A DNA stretch of 64,000 bases from Roseibium algicola (GCF_001999245.1 NZ_CP019631.1:310001-374000), one strand, 5' to 3'. Positions 16,466-25,882 are shown, numbered from the stretch's first letter. The notes: a model not told the origin generated them from the sequence alone. Program-made: numbers and translations.

Positions 16466-17153
16466 GCTGAACGGTCTCGATGGTTTCTACGGCCGAAGCC
16501 GTGCGCTCCAGTCCGTTTCCATGGACATTGACGAGGGTGATTTTTTCTCCGTTCTCGGCCGCAACGGCGTGGGCAAGACGACGCTTCTTCGCAGTGTCCT
16601 CGGGTTGATGAGCCGCACGTCCGGTTCGGTCAAGCTGGACGGAATGGAATTGAACAGCCTGCCGACGCACGCAAGAGCGCTCGCCGGCATCGGCTATGTC
16701 CCGCAAGGCCGCGGCATCCTGCCGGCCTTCACCGTGCGCGAGAACCTGATGATCGGCACCTTCGCCGCCCAGTCGGGCCAGGGTGAGATCGCCGACTGGG
16801 TGCTGGAGCTGTTTCCGATCCTGAAGGAGTTCCTGAACAGGCGGGGCGGCAACCTTTCTGGAGGTCAGCAGCAGCAGCTTGCAATCGGTCGGGCGCTTCT
16901 TTCCCAGCCCAAGGTGCTTCTGCTCGATGAGCCGACGGAAGGCATCCAGCCCAACATCGTCGAGCAGATCGAGGATGTCCTGATCGACCTGAACCGAACC
17001 AGGGGCCTCACCATCGTTCTGGTGGAGCAGAACCTCACTTTCGCACGCCGGGCCTCGAACCGGTTCGCGATCCTCGACCGCGGCACCGTCGCGGTCACTT
17101 CCGGCATTGCCCAACTGTCCGACGACCTTGTCCACGAACACCTCGTGGTCTGA
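16458..17153 (+). CDS. ABC transporter ATP-binding protein (UrtE/LivF-like)
   Basis: 231 residues from ATG 16458 (AAGGAGG upstream), overlapping the previous stop. Walker A is GRNGVGKTT, signature LSGGQQQQLAIGRAL, Walker B LLLDEPTEGIQPNIV and switch EQNL. GRNGVGKTT and the DEPTEGIQPNIV run are typical of UrtE. It completes the five-component importer. The amidase start follows 33 bp later, in the same transcript. Confidence 0.85.
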   Translation: MLELNGLDGFYGRSRALQSVSMDIDEGDFFSVLGRNGVGKTTLLRSVLGLMSRTSGSVKLDGMELNSLPTHARALAGIGYVPQGRGILPAFTVRENLMIGTFAAQSGQGEIADWVLELFPILKEFLNRRGGNLSGGQQQQLAIGRALLSQPKVLLLDEPTEGIQPNIVEQIEDVLIDLNRTRGLTIVLVEQNLTFARRASNRFAILDRGTVAVTSGIAQLSDDLVHEHLVV

Positions 17154-17186
17154 GGCGCGGCAACCCGTTCCTAGAAGGAGGAATTG

Positions 17187-18224
17187 ATGTATCACGGTGA
17201 TATTTCCAGCAGCAACGACACCGTCGGCGTGGCGGTGGTCAACTACAAGATGCCGCGTCTGCATACCCGCGAGGAAGTGCTGGCCAATGCCCGCAACATC
17301 GCGGACATGATCGCGGGAATGAAGGTCGGCCTTCCGGGCATGGACCTGGTGATCTTCCCGGAATATTCCACCCACGGGATCATGTATGACCCCAAGGAGA
17401 TGTACGAAACCGCTTCCCAGGTGCCTGGAGAGGAAACGGCCATCTTCGCCGAAGCCTGCAAGAAGGCGAACGTCTGGGGCGTGTTCTCCCTGACAGGCGA
17501 GCGACACGAGGATCACCCAAACAAGGCGCCTTACAACACGCTCATCCTGATGAACAACAAGGGCGAGATCGTCCAGAAATACCGCAAGATCATGCCCTGG
17601 GTGCCGATCGAAGGTTGGTATCCGGGCGATTGCACCTACGTCTCGGAAGGCCCGAAGGGGATGAAGATCAGCCTGATCATCTGTGACGACGGCAACTATC
17701 CGGAAATCTGGCGTGACTGCGCCATGCGCGGGGCGGAACTCATCATCCGCTGCCAGGGCTACATGTATCCGGCCAAGGAGCAGCAGATCCAGATTTCCAA
17801 ATCCATGGCCTGGGCGAACAACTGCTATGTGGCGGTTGCAAACGCCGCCGGCTTCGATGGCGTCTATTCCTATTTCGGCCATTCGGCCCTGATCGGTTTC
17901 GACGGCCGGACGCTGGGGGAATGCGGCACCGAAGAAAACGGCATTCAATATGCCCAGATGTCGGTGTCGGGGATCCGCGATGCCCGCAAGAACATGCAGT
18001 CGCAGAACCACCTCTTCAAACTGCTGCACCGTGGCTACACCGGCACGATCAACTCCGGCGACGGCGACAAGGGCCAGGCAGCCTGCCCCTATAACTTCTA
18101 CGCCAACTGGGTGAACGATCCGGAAGGAACGCGGGAGATGGTCGAGGCCATGACCCGCACGACGGTAGGCACCGAGGAATGTCCGATGGAAGGCATCCCG
18201 AACGGCGCAAGCACCCACCGCTAG
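17187..18224 (+). CDS. amiE: Aliphatic amidase (acylamide amidohydrolase)
   Basis: 345 residues, a near end-to-end match in memory to Pseudomonas aeruginosa AmiE, beginning [20 protein letters not shown]. It belongs to the nitrilase superfamily with Glu-Lys-Cys catalysis: E59 (VIFPEYS), K134 (QKYRKIMPW) and C166 ([11 protein letters not shown]); the cysteine position was counted from the start codon. It hydrolyses short aliphatic amides to the carboxylate and ammonia in the cytoplasm. ATG 17187 is preceded by AAGGAGG. Directly downstream of the transporter, it explains the amide-sensing regulators. Formamide or acetamide are plausible substrates. Confidence 0.93.
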   Translation: MYHGDISSSNDTVGVAVVNYKMPRLHTREEVLANARNIADMIAGMKVGLPGMDLVIFPEYSTHGIMYDPKEMYETASQVPGEETAIFAEACKKANVWGVFSLTGERHEDHPNKAPYNTLILMNNKGEIVQKYRKIMPWVPIEGWYPGDCTYVSEGPKGMKISLIICDDGNYPEIWRDCAMRGAELIIRCQGYMYPAKEQQIQISKSMAWANNCYVAVANAAGFDGVYSYFGHSALIGFDGRTLGECGTEENGIQYAQMSVSGIRDARKNMQSQNHLFKLLHRGYTGTINSGDGDKGQAACPYNFYANWVNDPEGTREMVEAMTRTTVGTEECPMEGIPNGASTHR

Positions 18225-18238
18225 GGCTCAGGTCCAAT

Positions 18239-18262
18239 CCGGGCGGGAAGTCTCTCGCCCGG
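18239..18262 (+). terminator. Hairpin after amiE
   Basis: CCGGGCG (18239-18245) pairs with CGCCCGG (18256-18262). No T tract follows, so it may reduce rather than end transcription into the MoxR/VWA genes, or stabilise the upstream mRNA end. Confidence 0.4.
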
Positions 18263-18413
18263 TTCGAAATCGATGAGCTCTTGCCGCAGGCCAGCAACCT
18301 GGCGGCACGCGCTGATCCAGCGATCCTCCCGAGCGATGCGGTTCGCAGCGCCGCATCCTCCTGGCGCTGCAGCGATTTCCCCCGCTGCAGCGTCTTCAAC
18401 AGGAAGTCCAGGA

Positions 18414-19241
18414 ATGAATGCACCGATAGCTGGTCCGGTTGAGGACCCGATTGACGCCTATCGCATTGTCAGCGAACCCTTTTATCGCCCCTTTGCACAG
18501 GAGGTCGGCCATTATGAAGCCGCCTATGCCGCACGGTTGCCGATCCTTCTGAAGGGGCCGACGGGATGCGGCAAGACGCGGTTTGTCGAGCACATGGCCT
18601 GGCGGCTGAAGCGTCCTCTCATCACGGTGTCCTGTCATGAGGACATGACCGCGTCGGATCTGGTCGGACGGTTTCTGCTGGATGCCGACGGTACCGTCTG
18701 GCACGACGGACCGCTGACGGCGGCCGTCCGGCACGGTGCGATCTGTTATCTCGATGAAGTGGTGGAAGCGCGGCAGGACACGACGGTCGTCATCCATTCC
18801 CTGACTGACCATCGCCGCCATTTGCCGCTGGAAAAGAAGAATGAACTGGTCCAGGCGCATCCGGACTTCCAGCTCGTGATTTCCTACAACCCCGGCTATC
18901 AGAGTGTGCTTAAAGATCTGAAGGAATCCACCCGGCAGCGGTTCTGCGCGATTTCCTTCGACTATCCTGATGCGGCAATCGAAGCGGAAATCGTGGCGCG
19001 CGAAGCCGGTGTCGAGCTTGAAACAGCAAGGGTTCTTGTCCGGGTTGCGGAAAGATCCCGGAACCTCAAGGGTCACGGACTGCGCGAAGGTGCATCGACG
19101 CGCATGTTGATTGCAGCCGGTCAGCTGACAGCGCAAGGCGTGCCGCTGGAAGAGGCCTGCCAGATTGCCATCGTGCTGCCGCTCGTGGATGAGCCGGAGA
19201 TCCGCGCTGCGATGTCCTCCGCTGTTTCTGCCTGCCTGTAA
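18414..19241 (+). CDS. MoxR-type AAA+ ATPase (CbbQ/NirQ/NorQ-like)
   Basis: 275 residues from ATG 18414 (AGGA just upstream); a longer frame from 18273 has a low-complexity, non-family N-terminus. Walker A is GPTGCGKT (residues 48-55). [18 protein letters not shown], Walker [11 protein letters not shown] and the sensor region [10 protein letters not shown] follow the CbbQ/NorQ pattern. Such ATPases work with a VWA protein to insert or reactivate cofactors or remodel an enzyme complex. The VWA partner starts 3 bp downstream. Placement after amiE suggests a client in the amide pathway. The P. aeruginosa ami operon also carries an ATPase gene, amiB, worth comparing. Confidence 0.85.
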   Translation: MNAPIAGPVEDPIDAYRIVSEPFYRPFAQEVGHYEAAYAARLPILLKGPTGCGKTRFVEHMAWRLKRPLITVSCHEDMTASDLVGRFLLDADGTVWHDGPLTAAVRHGAICYLDEVVEARQDTTVVIHSLTDHRRHLPLEKKNELVQAHPDFQLVISYNPGYQSVLKDLKESTRQRFCAISFDYPDAAIEAEIVAREAGVELETARVLVRVAERSRNLKGHGLREGASTRMLIAAGQLTAQGVPLEEACQIAIVLPLVDEPEIRAAMSSAVSACL

Positions 19242-19244
19242 GAC

Positions 19245-21497
19245 ATGGCGGCGACGATGACCGAGGCTGCCACGGCAAAGACCAACACCGTTGAGACGCG
19301 CGAATATGAACGGCAAATGTCTGCCGTCTGGACTAAAGCCCTGTCCCGGATTGCCCAGGCCGGTTACGGCGAAACCGTAACGCAAGCCTATCGTACTTGT
19401 GGCCCGATGGTTGCGGAGGCGGTTTCGGAAGAAGCCGCAGCCGATCTCGGACGCCTGGTTTCCTGGATTGCCATTCGTTCCGGCCGCTGCGCATCGGCAA
19501 GGGTGCCGCATACAGCGGCTCGCGCAGCGCAGTACTTGAAGACGTTTCCTGCTTTTTCGGAGTGGTGCGCTCTTTTGGAACGGACCGGACGCGACTTGCC
19601 GGAAGCCGTTGAAGCACTGCTTGAGACGTCTGACAGATCCCTGGCAGAAATCGGCTTGTCCGGCTACAGGACATTCGTCGGCATGGGGTTGGCACTCAGA
19701 CTGACGAACCGCGAAAAGGCGCGGTTGTTTCTCGCTGGTGAAGACCCGGAAGCGCGGCACTTTCTTGACCGGCAGTCGTCAGTCTTGCGATTTGACGACG
19801 AAGAGCTTCGGTTGAAGACATTTCATGCCGCCTTGTGGGGGCAGCTTCCGCCCATTGTCGAAACCCCGGCCACAGCTCCGGAGCAAATGCGTCGCAGGGC
19901 CGGGTTCGGACGGGATGGCATTCGTCTGCCGTCGGGATTCCCGGGTTTTGACCGCGCGGACAGCCTGAAGCTTTATCATGCGGCTCTTGCCCATGTCGGC
20001 GCTCACATTGCCTTCACCCGGCAGGTGTTTGAGCGAAAGTCCCTGAAACCCTTGCAAGTCGCCGTTATCTCCTTGCTTGAAGATGCGCGGGTCGAACGGC
20101 TCGCTCTGCAAAAGATGCCGGGACTGAGGTCTCTCTGGAGCAGCTTCCACACCATCGATGCACGCTCCGCAGACCTGGCGACAACCTTGATGGCTCGGTT
20201 GTCGCGCACGCTGATAGATCCGGAATACAGCGATGCCAACGGTTGGGTGGAGAAAGGAAAACGTCTGTTCGAGGAAGCCTTTGCCGCGACCCCCAACGAC
20301 CAGACCTTCTGCCGAAGAATTGGCGGACTGCTTGCCAACGATCTGGGGCAGATGCGGCTGCAGTTCGACGCCCGCACCTATGTGGTGCAGCCGGCCTACA
20401 GGGACGACAACCTCGGTATTTGGACCTTCGACGAGGAACCGGACCTGATCGAGATGGATGTTGCGGTTGAAACGGAAGGTGTGCGCCTGGAGCAACAAGA
20501 ACGCGACGAGGCCGAGCAGCAGGAGCCCGAAGAGCAAGAAAAGCACGAAGAGGAGGCCGCGGCAGCGGAAAAGCTAAGGCTTCGAGATGAGGACGCGGTA
20601 ACCCGGCTGATCACCTATCCCGAATACGATCATGTCAGCCGCCGCATGCGCCCGGACTGGTGCACTGTTCATGTCACTGAGGCGCCGCGAAAGGCGGCAA
20701 CCGGTCTGTTGCGGAGCCTCAGGCAAGAAACCAGGATACAGAGTTCTCTCATCTCTCTGATCTCCGGTGCCAATGTGAATGCGTTCCAGCGGGAGCGCCG
20801 GCTGGAAACCGGTGACTTTCTCGATCTGGATGCATGCATCGATGCCCAGGCAAGTCGCCGCAACCGGGAGATCCCCGATCCGAGGATCTTCGGCCGGAAG
20901 AGTTGCAAGGGCCGGGACCTGGACATCCTGTTGCTGATCGACCAGTCACACTCCACCGGCGAGCCGGCAGGCGAGGGGGGCGCCAGCGTTCTCGATCTTG
21001 AACGCCTGTCTGCCGCAATTATGGCCGGGTCGATGGAGACGACCGGCGACAATTGTGCACTAGCAGGGTTTTGCTCGGACACTCGGGAGACGGTCCGATA
21101 TGCGCGGATCAAGGACTTCGGCCAACCGGTCGACCAAGGCGTGTATGAACGCTTGGCCGGACTGCAAAGTGCATTCTCGACCCGGCTGGGCCCGGTTATG
21201 CGTCACGGTGGGCGTGAGCTTGCCGAAAGGACGGCATATCGAAAAGTATTGCTGGTGGTGACTGATGGCGAGCCGTCCGATATTGACGTCGATGATCCGG
21301 ATTATCTCCTGGAAGACGCCCGTTTCGCCTCGCGCGAATTGGCGATGGCCGGCATCGATGTTTTCTGTTTCTCGCTCGGCGACAACCGTAACGATTATTC
21401 CGGCAGGATTTTTGGCAGCAAGAATGTCAGAAAGCTCGCGGACCTTTCCAGGCTTCCTGGCGCTCTGCTTGGGCTCTATGGGGAGTTGAAAAAGTAG
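19245..21497 (+). CDS. VWA-domain protein, NorD/CbbO-like partner of the MoxR ATPase
   Basis: 750 residues. The N-terminal ~400 residues are a helical adaptor region. The middle (about 405-450) is very rich in Glu, Gln and Asp. The C-terminus is a von Willebrand factor A domain with an intact MIDAS motif DQSHS (Asp566) in LLLIDQSHSTGE and VVTDGEPSDID later. NorD and CbbO have the same layout. The gene starts 3 bp after the ATPase stop and ends in a terminator hairpin. ATG 19257 is an alternative start. The VWA domain probably binds the client through its metal site while the ATPase supplies force. Confidence 0.83.
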   Translation: MAATMTEAATAKTNTVETREYERQMSAVWTKALSRIAQAGYGETVTQAYRTCGPMVAEAVSEEAAADLGRLVSWIAIRSGRCASARVPHTAARAAQYLKTFPAFSEWCALLERTGRDLPEAVEALLETSDRSLAEIGLSGYRTFVGMGLALRLTNREKARLFLAGEDPEARHFLDRQSSVLRFDDEELRLKTFHAALWGQLPPIVETPATAPEQMRRRAGFGRDGIRLPSGFPGFDRADSLKLYHAALAHVGAHIAFTRQVFERKSLKPLQVAVISLLEDARVERLALQKMPGLRSLWSSFHTIDARSADLATTLMARLSRTLIDPEYSDANGWVEKGKRLFEEAFAATPNDQTFCRRIGGLLANDLGQMRLQFDARTYVVQPAYRDDNLGIWTFDEEPDLIEMDVAVETEGVRLEQQERDEAEQQEPEEQEKHEEEAAAAEKLRLRDEDAVTRLITYPEYDHVSRRMRPDWCTVHVTEAPRKAATGLLRSLRQETRIQSSLISLISGANVNAFQRERRLETGDFLDLDACIDAQASRRNREIPDPRIFGRKSCKGRDLDILLLIDQSHSTGEPAGEGGASVLDLERLSAAIMAGSMETTGDNCALAGFCSDTRETVRYARIKDFGQPVDQGVYERLAGLQSAFSTRLGPVMRHGGRELAERTAYRKVLLVVTDGEPSDIDVDDPDYLLEDARFASRELAMAGIDVFCFSLGDNRNDYSGRIFGSKNVRKLADLSRLPGALLGLYGELKK

Positions 21498-21527
21498 GAG
21501 CAGCCTCTGGTGAGCTGCTCTCATTTT
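21498..21527 (+). terminator. Intrinsic terminator after the VWA gene
   Basis: GAGCAGC (21498-21504) pairs with GCTGCTC (21514-21520) and is followed by TCATTTT. It starts right after the stop codon and closes the amide operon. Confidence 0.6.
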
Positions 21528-21988
21528 GCCGGATTGCCAGTTCTGTGGTGAACCTTGCGCCAGTCCTGAGCGAGCTCTGATCGCCTGTTCTGACCGTACC
21601 GATTCTGTTGAAACATCAGAAAATCTGCCTTTAACCGGCAAAACACCCGGAAAAGTTTCAAGGAAGATTTTGCGTGGGTTTAACTTCAGCCAGTGTTCTG
21701 AAAATGTGGCCGGTCCATCGCCGGAGACCTCGCGGTAGTATTCGAGGGCAAATTAAGTAATTGAAATAAATAAGGAAAAATTAGGATCGGCTAGAATGAT
21801 GCTCTGGCACTGGCAAAGATTGGCACACCCGTCGGGTCGGAAAGTTTCGTAGAGGCATCTGGAATGCCGGTTCAACCAGGCCGGGTTAGGGTTTCGTTAA
21901 CTTAAATTTCCTTGCACCATCTGCTGGAATCCTGCATCCATGACGGAGTTACCGCTCATATCGGGCACGAAACCGTCAGAGGGCATTA
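21528..21988 (+). other. Intergenic region upstream of repA
   Basis: About 460 bp without a credible gene. An AT-rich tract (21750-21783) and further AT-rich sequence at 21890-21915 probably hold the repABC promoter. I looked for the 16-bp repABC parS consensus (GTT-N4-GC-N4-AAC) here and did not find one by eye. Confidence 0.4.
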
Positions 21989-23227
21989 ATGGCCGTTACC
22001 GAACAATTTTCCGGTGGACGCGATACGACCGCAAAAATCGAAAGTTTCACGCAGAAGCTTTCGGACCGTTTGCAGACGATGCGCGAAATGACCTACCCGC
22101 CGGAAGCCCGCAAGGTTTTCGGCCGGACGTTTTCCACGACGGATCTGGTTCGTCTGCTGGGCGTGCCGGAAAGCACGCTGCGCACCCTGACGCTGGAAGG
22201 CAAGGGCCCGCAGCCGCATCGCGCCGAAAACAACCGCCGGATCTATACAGTCGATCAGGTTTGGGAACTGAGGGCATTCCTCGCGGAACTCAGGCCTGAC
22301 GATGCGCATCGCCTCGTGCCTCATCGCCGACCGGGAGAGAAACTGCAGGTCGTTGCTGCTGCGAACTTCAAGGGTGGCAGCTCTAAGACGACCACCTCCG
22401 TTCACCTGGCCCATTACCTGGCTATCCAGGGCTACCGGGTGCTGTGTGTCGACCTGGATCCCCAGGCCTCCATGACCACGACCTTCGGCATTCAGCCGGA
22501 CCGTGATCTTCGGTCCGGCGAAGACGATGACGAGCGGACCGACACGACTTACGACGCTTTGCGGTATGACAATTACCGCGTGCCGTTCTCCGAGGTCATA
22601 CGCGAGACCTACTTCCCGGGCATTCACCTTGCCTGCGGCAACCTGCGCCTGATGGATTTCGAATACGATACGCCGACCGCGCTTGCCGAAAGGACGACCG
22701 ACGAGCTTGGCCTGTTCTTCCAGCGCCTCGATGCCGTGATCCAGTCGGTTGAAGAGCACTATGACGTCGTTGTCCTCGATACGCCACCTTCGCTCGGCTA
22801 CACGACGATGGCGGCTCTCTATGCGGCAACGGGCCTGATCATCACCGTTCACCCGGCCATGCTCGACGTCTCGTCTTGCTCCCAGTTCCTGAAGATGATT
22901 TCGGATGTGACCCATACGTTGTCCGAAGGCGGTGCGGTTTTCGAACATGACTTCACGAAGTTTCTGCTGACCAGGGTCAACCCCAATGACGGGCCGCAGA
23001 AGATCATGTCCGGCACCATGCGGGACTTGTTCGGGACCGACGTCCTTGTGGCCGAGGCGATTGAATCGACCGCCATCGCATCTGCCGGCGTTGCCAAGAA
23101 AAGTCTCTACGAGATCGAATCCGGTGAAGTCGGCCGGGAAACCCTGAAGCGGGCGCTGGAAAGCGCAGACCGCGTCAACGCCGAAATTCTCGATCTGATC
23201 AAGAGTGTATGGGGCAGGGAGGTTTGA
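21989..23227 (+). CDS. repA: Plasmid partitioning protein RepA (ParA-type ATPase)
   Basis: 412 residues. An N-terminal ~115-residue region with a winged-helix-like DNA-binding part (FSTTDLVRLLGVPESTLRTL) precedes the ATPase domain. The deviant Walker A motif is FKGGSSKTTTS (residues ~127-137), followed by VDLDPQAS and VLDTPPSLGY. This is the layout of RepA in repABC replicons. RepA with RepB segregates the plasmid, and with ADP/ATP represses its own operon. repB begins 2 bp after the stop and repC follows, so the trio is complete and in the usual order. Confidence 0.93.
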   Translation: MAVTEQFSGGRDTTAKIESFTQKLSDRLQTMREMTYPPEARKVFGRTFSTTDLVRLLGVPESTLRTLTLEGKGPQPHRAENNRRIYTVDQVWELRAFLAELRPDDAHRLVPHRRPGEKLQVVAAANFKGGSSKTTTSVHLAHYLAIQGYRVLCVDLDPQASMTTTFGIQPDRDLRSGEDDDERTDTTYDALRYDNYRVPFSEVIRETYFPGIHLACGNLRLMDFEYDTPTALAERTTDELGLFFQRLDAVIQSVEEHYDVVVLDTPPSLGYTTMAALYAATGLIITVHPAMLDVSSCSQFLKMISDVTHTLSEGGAVFEHDFTKFLLTRVNPNDGPQKIMSGTMRDLFGTDVLVAEAIESTAIASAGVAKKSLYEIESGEVGRETLKRALESADRVNAEILDLIKSVWGREV

Positions 23228-23229
23228 CG

Positions 23230-24234
23230 ATGAAAAAGTCGATCGTCAAAATGATGTCCGACGCGGCGGCTGCAGCTGCCGACAAGAAGGAGCCGCCCAA
23301 ACCGGTTGCGGGCCAGAAGGTAACCGCACCCGTCGTGAATTCCATGGGGCGCGCCTTGTCGCATATGCGCGAGGACAGCATCGTTGCCCTTGATCCGTCG
23401 AAAATCGACCCAAGCCCGTTTTCCGATCGCTTCGAAACAGACCTCGAAGCGCAGGAGGCCCTGGAGGAACTCAAGCTTTCGATCCAGGATGAGGGGCAGA
23501 GGATCCCCGTTCTGGTGCGCCCGCACCCCACGGAACGAGACCGCTATCAGCTGGCCTATGGACACCGCAGGCTGTTTGCCATTCAGACATTGATGGCGGA
23601 AGCCGGCAAACCGGAGACGTTCAAGGTCAAGGCGTACGTTCGCAAGCTGAGCGACGCCGAGCTGATCAAGGAACAGTCGCTTGAAAACGGCGTCCGCGAA
23701 AACCTGACCTTCGCAGAGATGGTCCTGTGGGCTGTGCAGCTGCGCGAAGCAGGGCTCAAGCAGCGCGAGATGCAGCCGGTGCTCGGCCAGGTTCAAACGG
23801 TCATTTCCAATATGCGGAAGATCGCCGACAGCATCCCGCACGACATCATTCGCGCGATTGGCCGTGCCAGGAATGTTGGCCGGCCGGCGTGGATGGAACT
23901 GGCGAAGCTGTTTGAAGACCCTGCCGCCGAACAGCGCGTTCGATCCGTCATAGGCGGTGAGGATTTCAGGCTGGCTGCTGCGCAGGACAGAATGTCCATG
24001 GTAACGCAGGCCGCAAGAGGCAAACAAAAGAAGGCTGCGCTGGCAACACAGGCTGCAGCAGAAATCACATCGAACGGAACGGTACTGGCAAAACTGAAGA
24101 GAACATCGGCGGCAACCGTGTTCTCGATACCGAAATCCGAAGCTGAATTCAGTCACTGGCTGGAGGAGAACCTTCCGGACGTCTATCGCGATTTTCTGCG
24201 GCAACGGCAGGAAACGGGACGTACGAAGGGCTGA
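23230..24234 (+). CDS. repB: Plasmid partitioning protein RepB (ParB-type)
   Basis: 334 residues from ATG 23230, which has GGAGG 9 bp upstream inside the end of repA. A longer start at 23209 overlaps repA and is less likely. The ParB core is visible: QRIPVLVRPHPTERDRYQLAYGHRR, then ENGVRENLTFAEMVLWA and a helix-turn-helix region around MQPVLGQVQTVISNM. RepB binds parS sites and recruits RepA. No parS site was identified by eye in the flanks, so its position is open. Confidence 0.92.
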   Translation: MKKSIVKMMSDAAAAAADKKEPPKPVAGQKVTAPVVNSMGRALSHMREDSIVALDPSKIDPSPFSDRFETDLEAQEALEELKLSIQDEGQRIPVLVRPHPTERDRYQLAYGHRRLFAIQTLMAEAGKPETFKVKAYVRKLSDAELIKEQSLENGVRENLTFAEMVLWAVQLREAGLKQREMQPVLGQVQTVISNMRKIADSIPHDIIRAIGRARNVGRPAWMELAKLFEDPAAEQRVRSVIGGEDFRLAAAQDRMSMVTQAARGKQKKAALATQAAAEITSNGTVLAKLKRTSAATVFSIPKSEAEFSHWLEENLPDVYRDFLRQRQETGRTKG

Positions 24235-24245
24235 AGATGGTCGCA

Positions 24246-24266
24246 GCATACCTCGAAAGGGTATGC
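24246..24266. repeat. Inverted repeat just after repB
   Basis: GCATACC (24246-24252) and GGTATGC (24260-24266) form perfect 7-bp arms around 7 bases. It lies 11 bp after the repB stop and has no T tract. It could be an RNA hairpin, or a centromere-like or operator site. It does not match the usual repABC parS consensus. Confidence 0.4.
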
Positions 24267-24386
24267 CGGGCGCACAATGATCCGGGGCAGGTGTTCAGGT
24301 GTCGTCCCGGGCCATATCGGCAAGAGGCCGGATTTCGGCCAGGCCCCGTGAGGAAGGAGACGGTGCGAGAGAAATAGAGACCAAAT

Positions 24387-24468
24387 GAAAAGAGACCGAA
24401 ACGGCGGCAACCGTTCAGTCTCTTTAATCACGGTTCAACTTGGAACGTCCAAACAGGAACCTCAACAC
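24387..24468 (-). ncRNA. Counter-transcribed RNA (inc alpha) of the repABC unit
   Basis: On the minus strand a promoter TTGCGC, 17-bp spacer, TAAAAC (-10 at 24480-24475) would start RNA near 24468. It would end at a strong intrinsic terminator: AGAGAC/GTCTCT arms (24423-24391) with inner AACGG/CCGTT, then TTTT. Position between repB and repC and antisense orientation match the ctRNA that limits repC translation in repABC plasmids. The end is better supported than the start; about 80 nt is somewhat longer than commonly described. Confidence 0.75.
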
Positions 24469-24607
24469 TTCCCTGTTTTAGGCGAATTCCGAATCACGCG
24501 CAAGATCCATCTTGTGTGAACGGTGGATTTCTGCCGATTTCCCGAAGTTGAACCTCCTGAAACGCATAACGCCGCACGTTGGCTCGTGTCGGTGAACGGA
24601 GGTTGTC

Positions 24608-25882
24608 ATGCCTGCTGTTTCGAACGTCTCTTCCTTCCGGAAGGTGACGCCGGGGATACTTGCGTCCCAGCGTCTGGCAATGTCGAACGACATTCCCGAT
24701 ATTGGAAAATCCGAAGTCGCTATTGCCTTGAAACGTGCGGCCCAGCCGATCGGTCTCACGTCGACAGCCTACCATGTCCTGGACATCCTGCTTGGCCTGT
24801 CAAAGCCGGACGACTGGAAAGGGGACAACAGGCCTGTCGTTGCCATCTCCAACGAGAAGCTTGCCTCATATGTCGGCAAGAGTGAACGAACGGTCATTCG
24901 CGCCATCAAGCAGCTGGTCGAGGCCCGTATTCTTGCCTACAGGGACAGTTCTACCGGCCGCAGGTGGGTGCACCGCAACGACAGTGGCGACATTACCTTT
25001 GCCTATGGTCTCGATTTCACGCCGGCAAGAGTGCGATACCGCGAAATCAAGCGCCAGGCCGACGAATGGCAGGCTCATCTCAATGCCGTCCGGGAATCCA
25101 AACGGACGGTCATGAGGGTCTCCAGGGCGATTGTCGACATCGTCGATGCAACGAAAGACGTCGACCTGACAGACTTCCTGGATCAGATGGCAAGCATTCT
25201 GGACGCGGAGACTGATGTTCAGGCAAAAGCTCAGGCGTTGCTGGACCTTTACGACCTGGTGATGGAAGCTCTGAATGAGGCCTCCAATACGCAGTCAACA
25301 GCACATAAAAATGAGGAATCGTCATGCGAAGATGACATCAATGTCACCCCTATATTTAATACAAACTCACCAGACTCTTGTTCAAATAACCGGACATCTG
25401 CTCAGGCAGATGAAATCAAAAACAAGACTAACGTCGCCTACGGCGCCGAAATAGCTCCTGAAAGGGAGCAAGCGGAGCGGGGTGGGGGCTCCAACAAGGG
25501 ATATACACTGCAGAAAGGCTCCGGTAAGGCGGATTTTGTCCGATCGGAAACCCTGGACGCTGTTTCGATCTCTTTGCTGGAAAGCGCATGTACGTCGATC
25601 CAGGGCGATTTTGGGCTGTCTCTCAAAAGCTGGCCGGACCTCATTGCCGCAACCGACGTGCTGAGGATCGGTATCGGATTAAGTGAAAAAGGCTTTACCG
25701 AAGCCTGCGGAAGGCTGGGGCGGCATGTTGCGGCGGCAATTCTGGCGATGGTGGCCGAAAAGGCCTTGCGGGATCCGGAAAAAATCAGCTCGCCGGGCGG
25801 TTACTTCCGGGCATGTTGTGAACGGGCGACCGAAGGCAAACTTGCGCTGGCAAAATCCCTGTTCGGCCTCGCTGCGCGCTGA
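24608..25882 (+). CDS. repC: Replication initiator RepC
   Basis: 424 residues, the essential initiator of repABC replicons. The N-terminal DNA-binding region contains ISNEKLASYVGKSERTVIRA, a winged-helix segment seen in RepC proteins. A Ser/Asn-rich, poorly conserved linker (about residues 225-300) separates it from the C-terminal domain (ending FRACCERATEGKLALAKSLFG). The linker-coding DNA is AT-rich, as expected for the internal origin. GGAGG lies upstream of the ATG. Expression should be limited by the ctRNA transcribed against its leader. Confidence 0.93.
   Translation: MPAVSNVSSFRKVTPGILASQRLAMSNDIPDIGKSEVAIALKRAAQPIGLTSTAYHVLDILLGLSKPDDWKGDNRPVVAISNEKLASYVGKSERTVIRAIKQLVEARILAYRDSSTGRRWVHRNDSGDITFAYGLDFTPARVRYREIKRQADEWQAHLNAVRESKRTVMRVSRAIVDIVDATKDVDLTDFLDQMASILDAETDVQAKAQALLDLYDLVMEALNEASNTQSTAHKNEESSCEDDINVTPIFNTNSPDSCSNNRTSAQADEIKNKTNVAYGAEIAPEREQAERGGGSNKGYTLQKGSGKADFVRSETLDAVSISLLESACTSIQGDFGLSLKSWPDLIAATDVLRIGIGLSEKGFTEACGRLGRHVAAAILAMVAEKALRDPEKISSPGGYFRACCERATEGKLALAKSLFGLAAR
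25285..25440 (+). other. AT-rich stretch inside repC, candidate replication origin
   Basis: The window between 25285 and 25440 is much richer in A and T than the flanking GC-rich repC sequence. In repABC plasmids the origin is located inside repC, in this AT-rich part. The assignment is by analogy. Confidence 0.5.

Larger units (their letters stand above)
24235..24607. other. repB-repC intergenic control region
   Basis: About 370 bp without a protein gene; the small minus-strand frames are antisense to the repC leader. In this replicon type the interval carries the counter-transcribed RNA that controls repC (annotated separately) and is a main incompatibility determinant. A 21-bp inverted repeat lies just after repB. 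GGAGG upstream of repC supplies its ribosome-binding site. Confidence 0.7.

Noticed and set aside
21528..24607. Canonical repABC parS site
   Set aside because: Searched by eye for GTT-N4-GC-N4-AAC around repA-repC and found none; the centromere location stays open.
24478..24775. Minus-strand frames across the repC leader
   Set aside because: They are antisense to repC and its leader with no recognisable protein; the strand's real product is the ctRNA.
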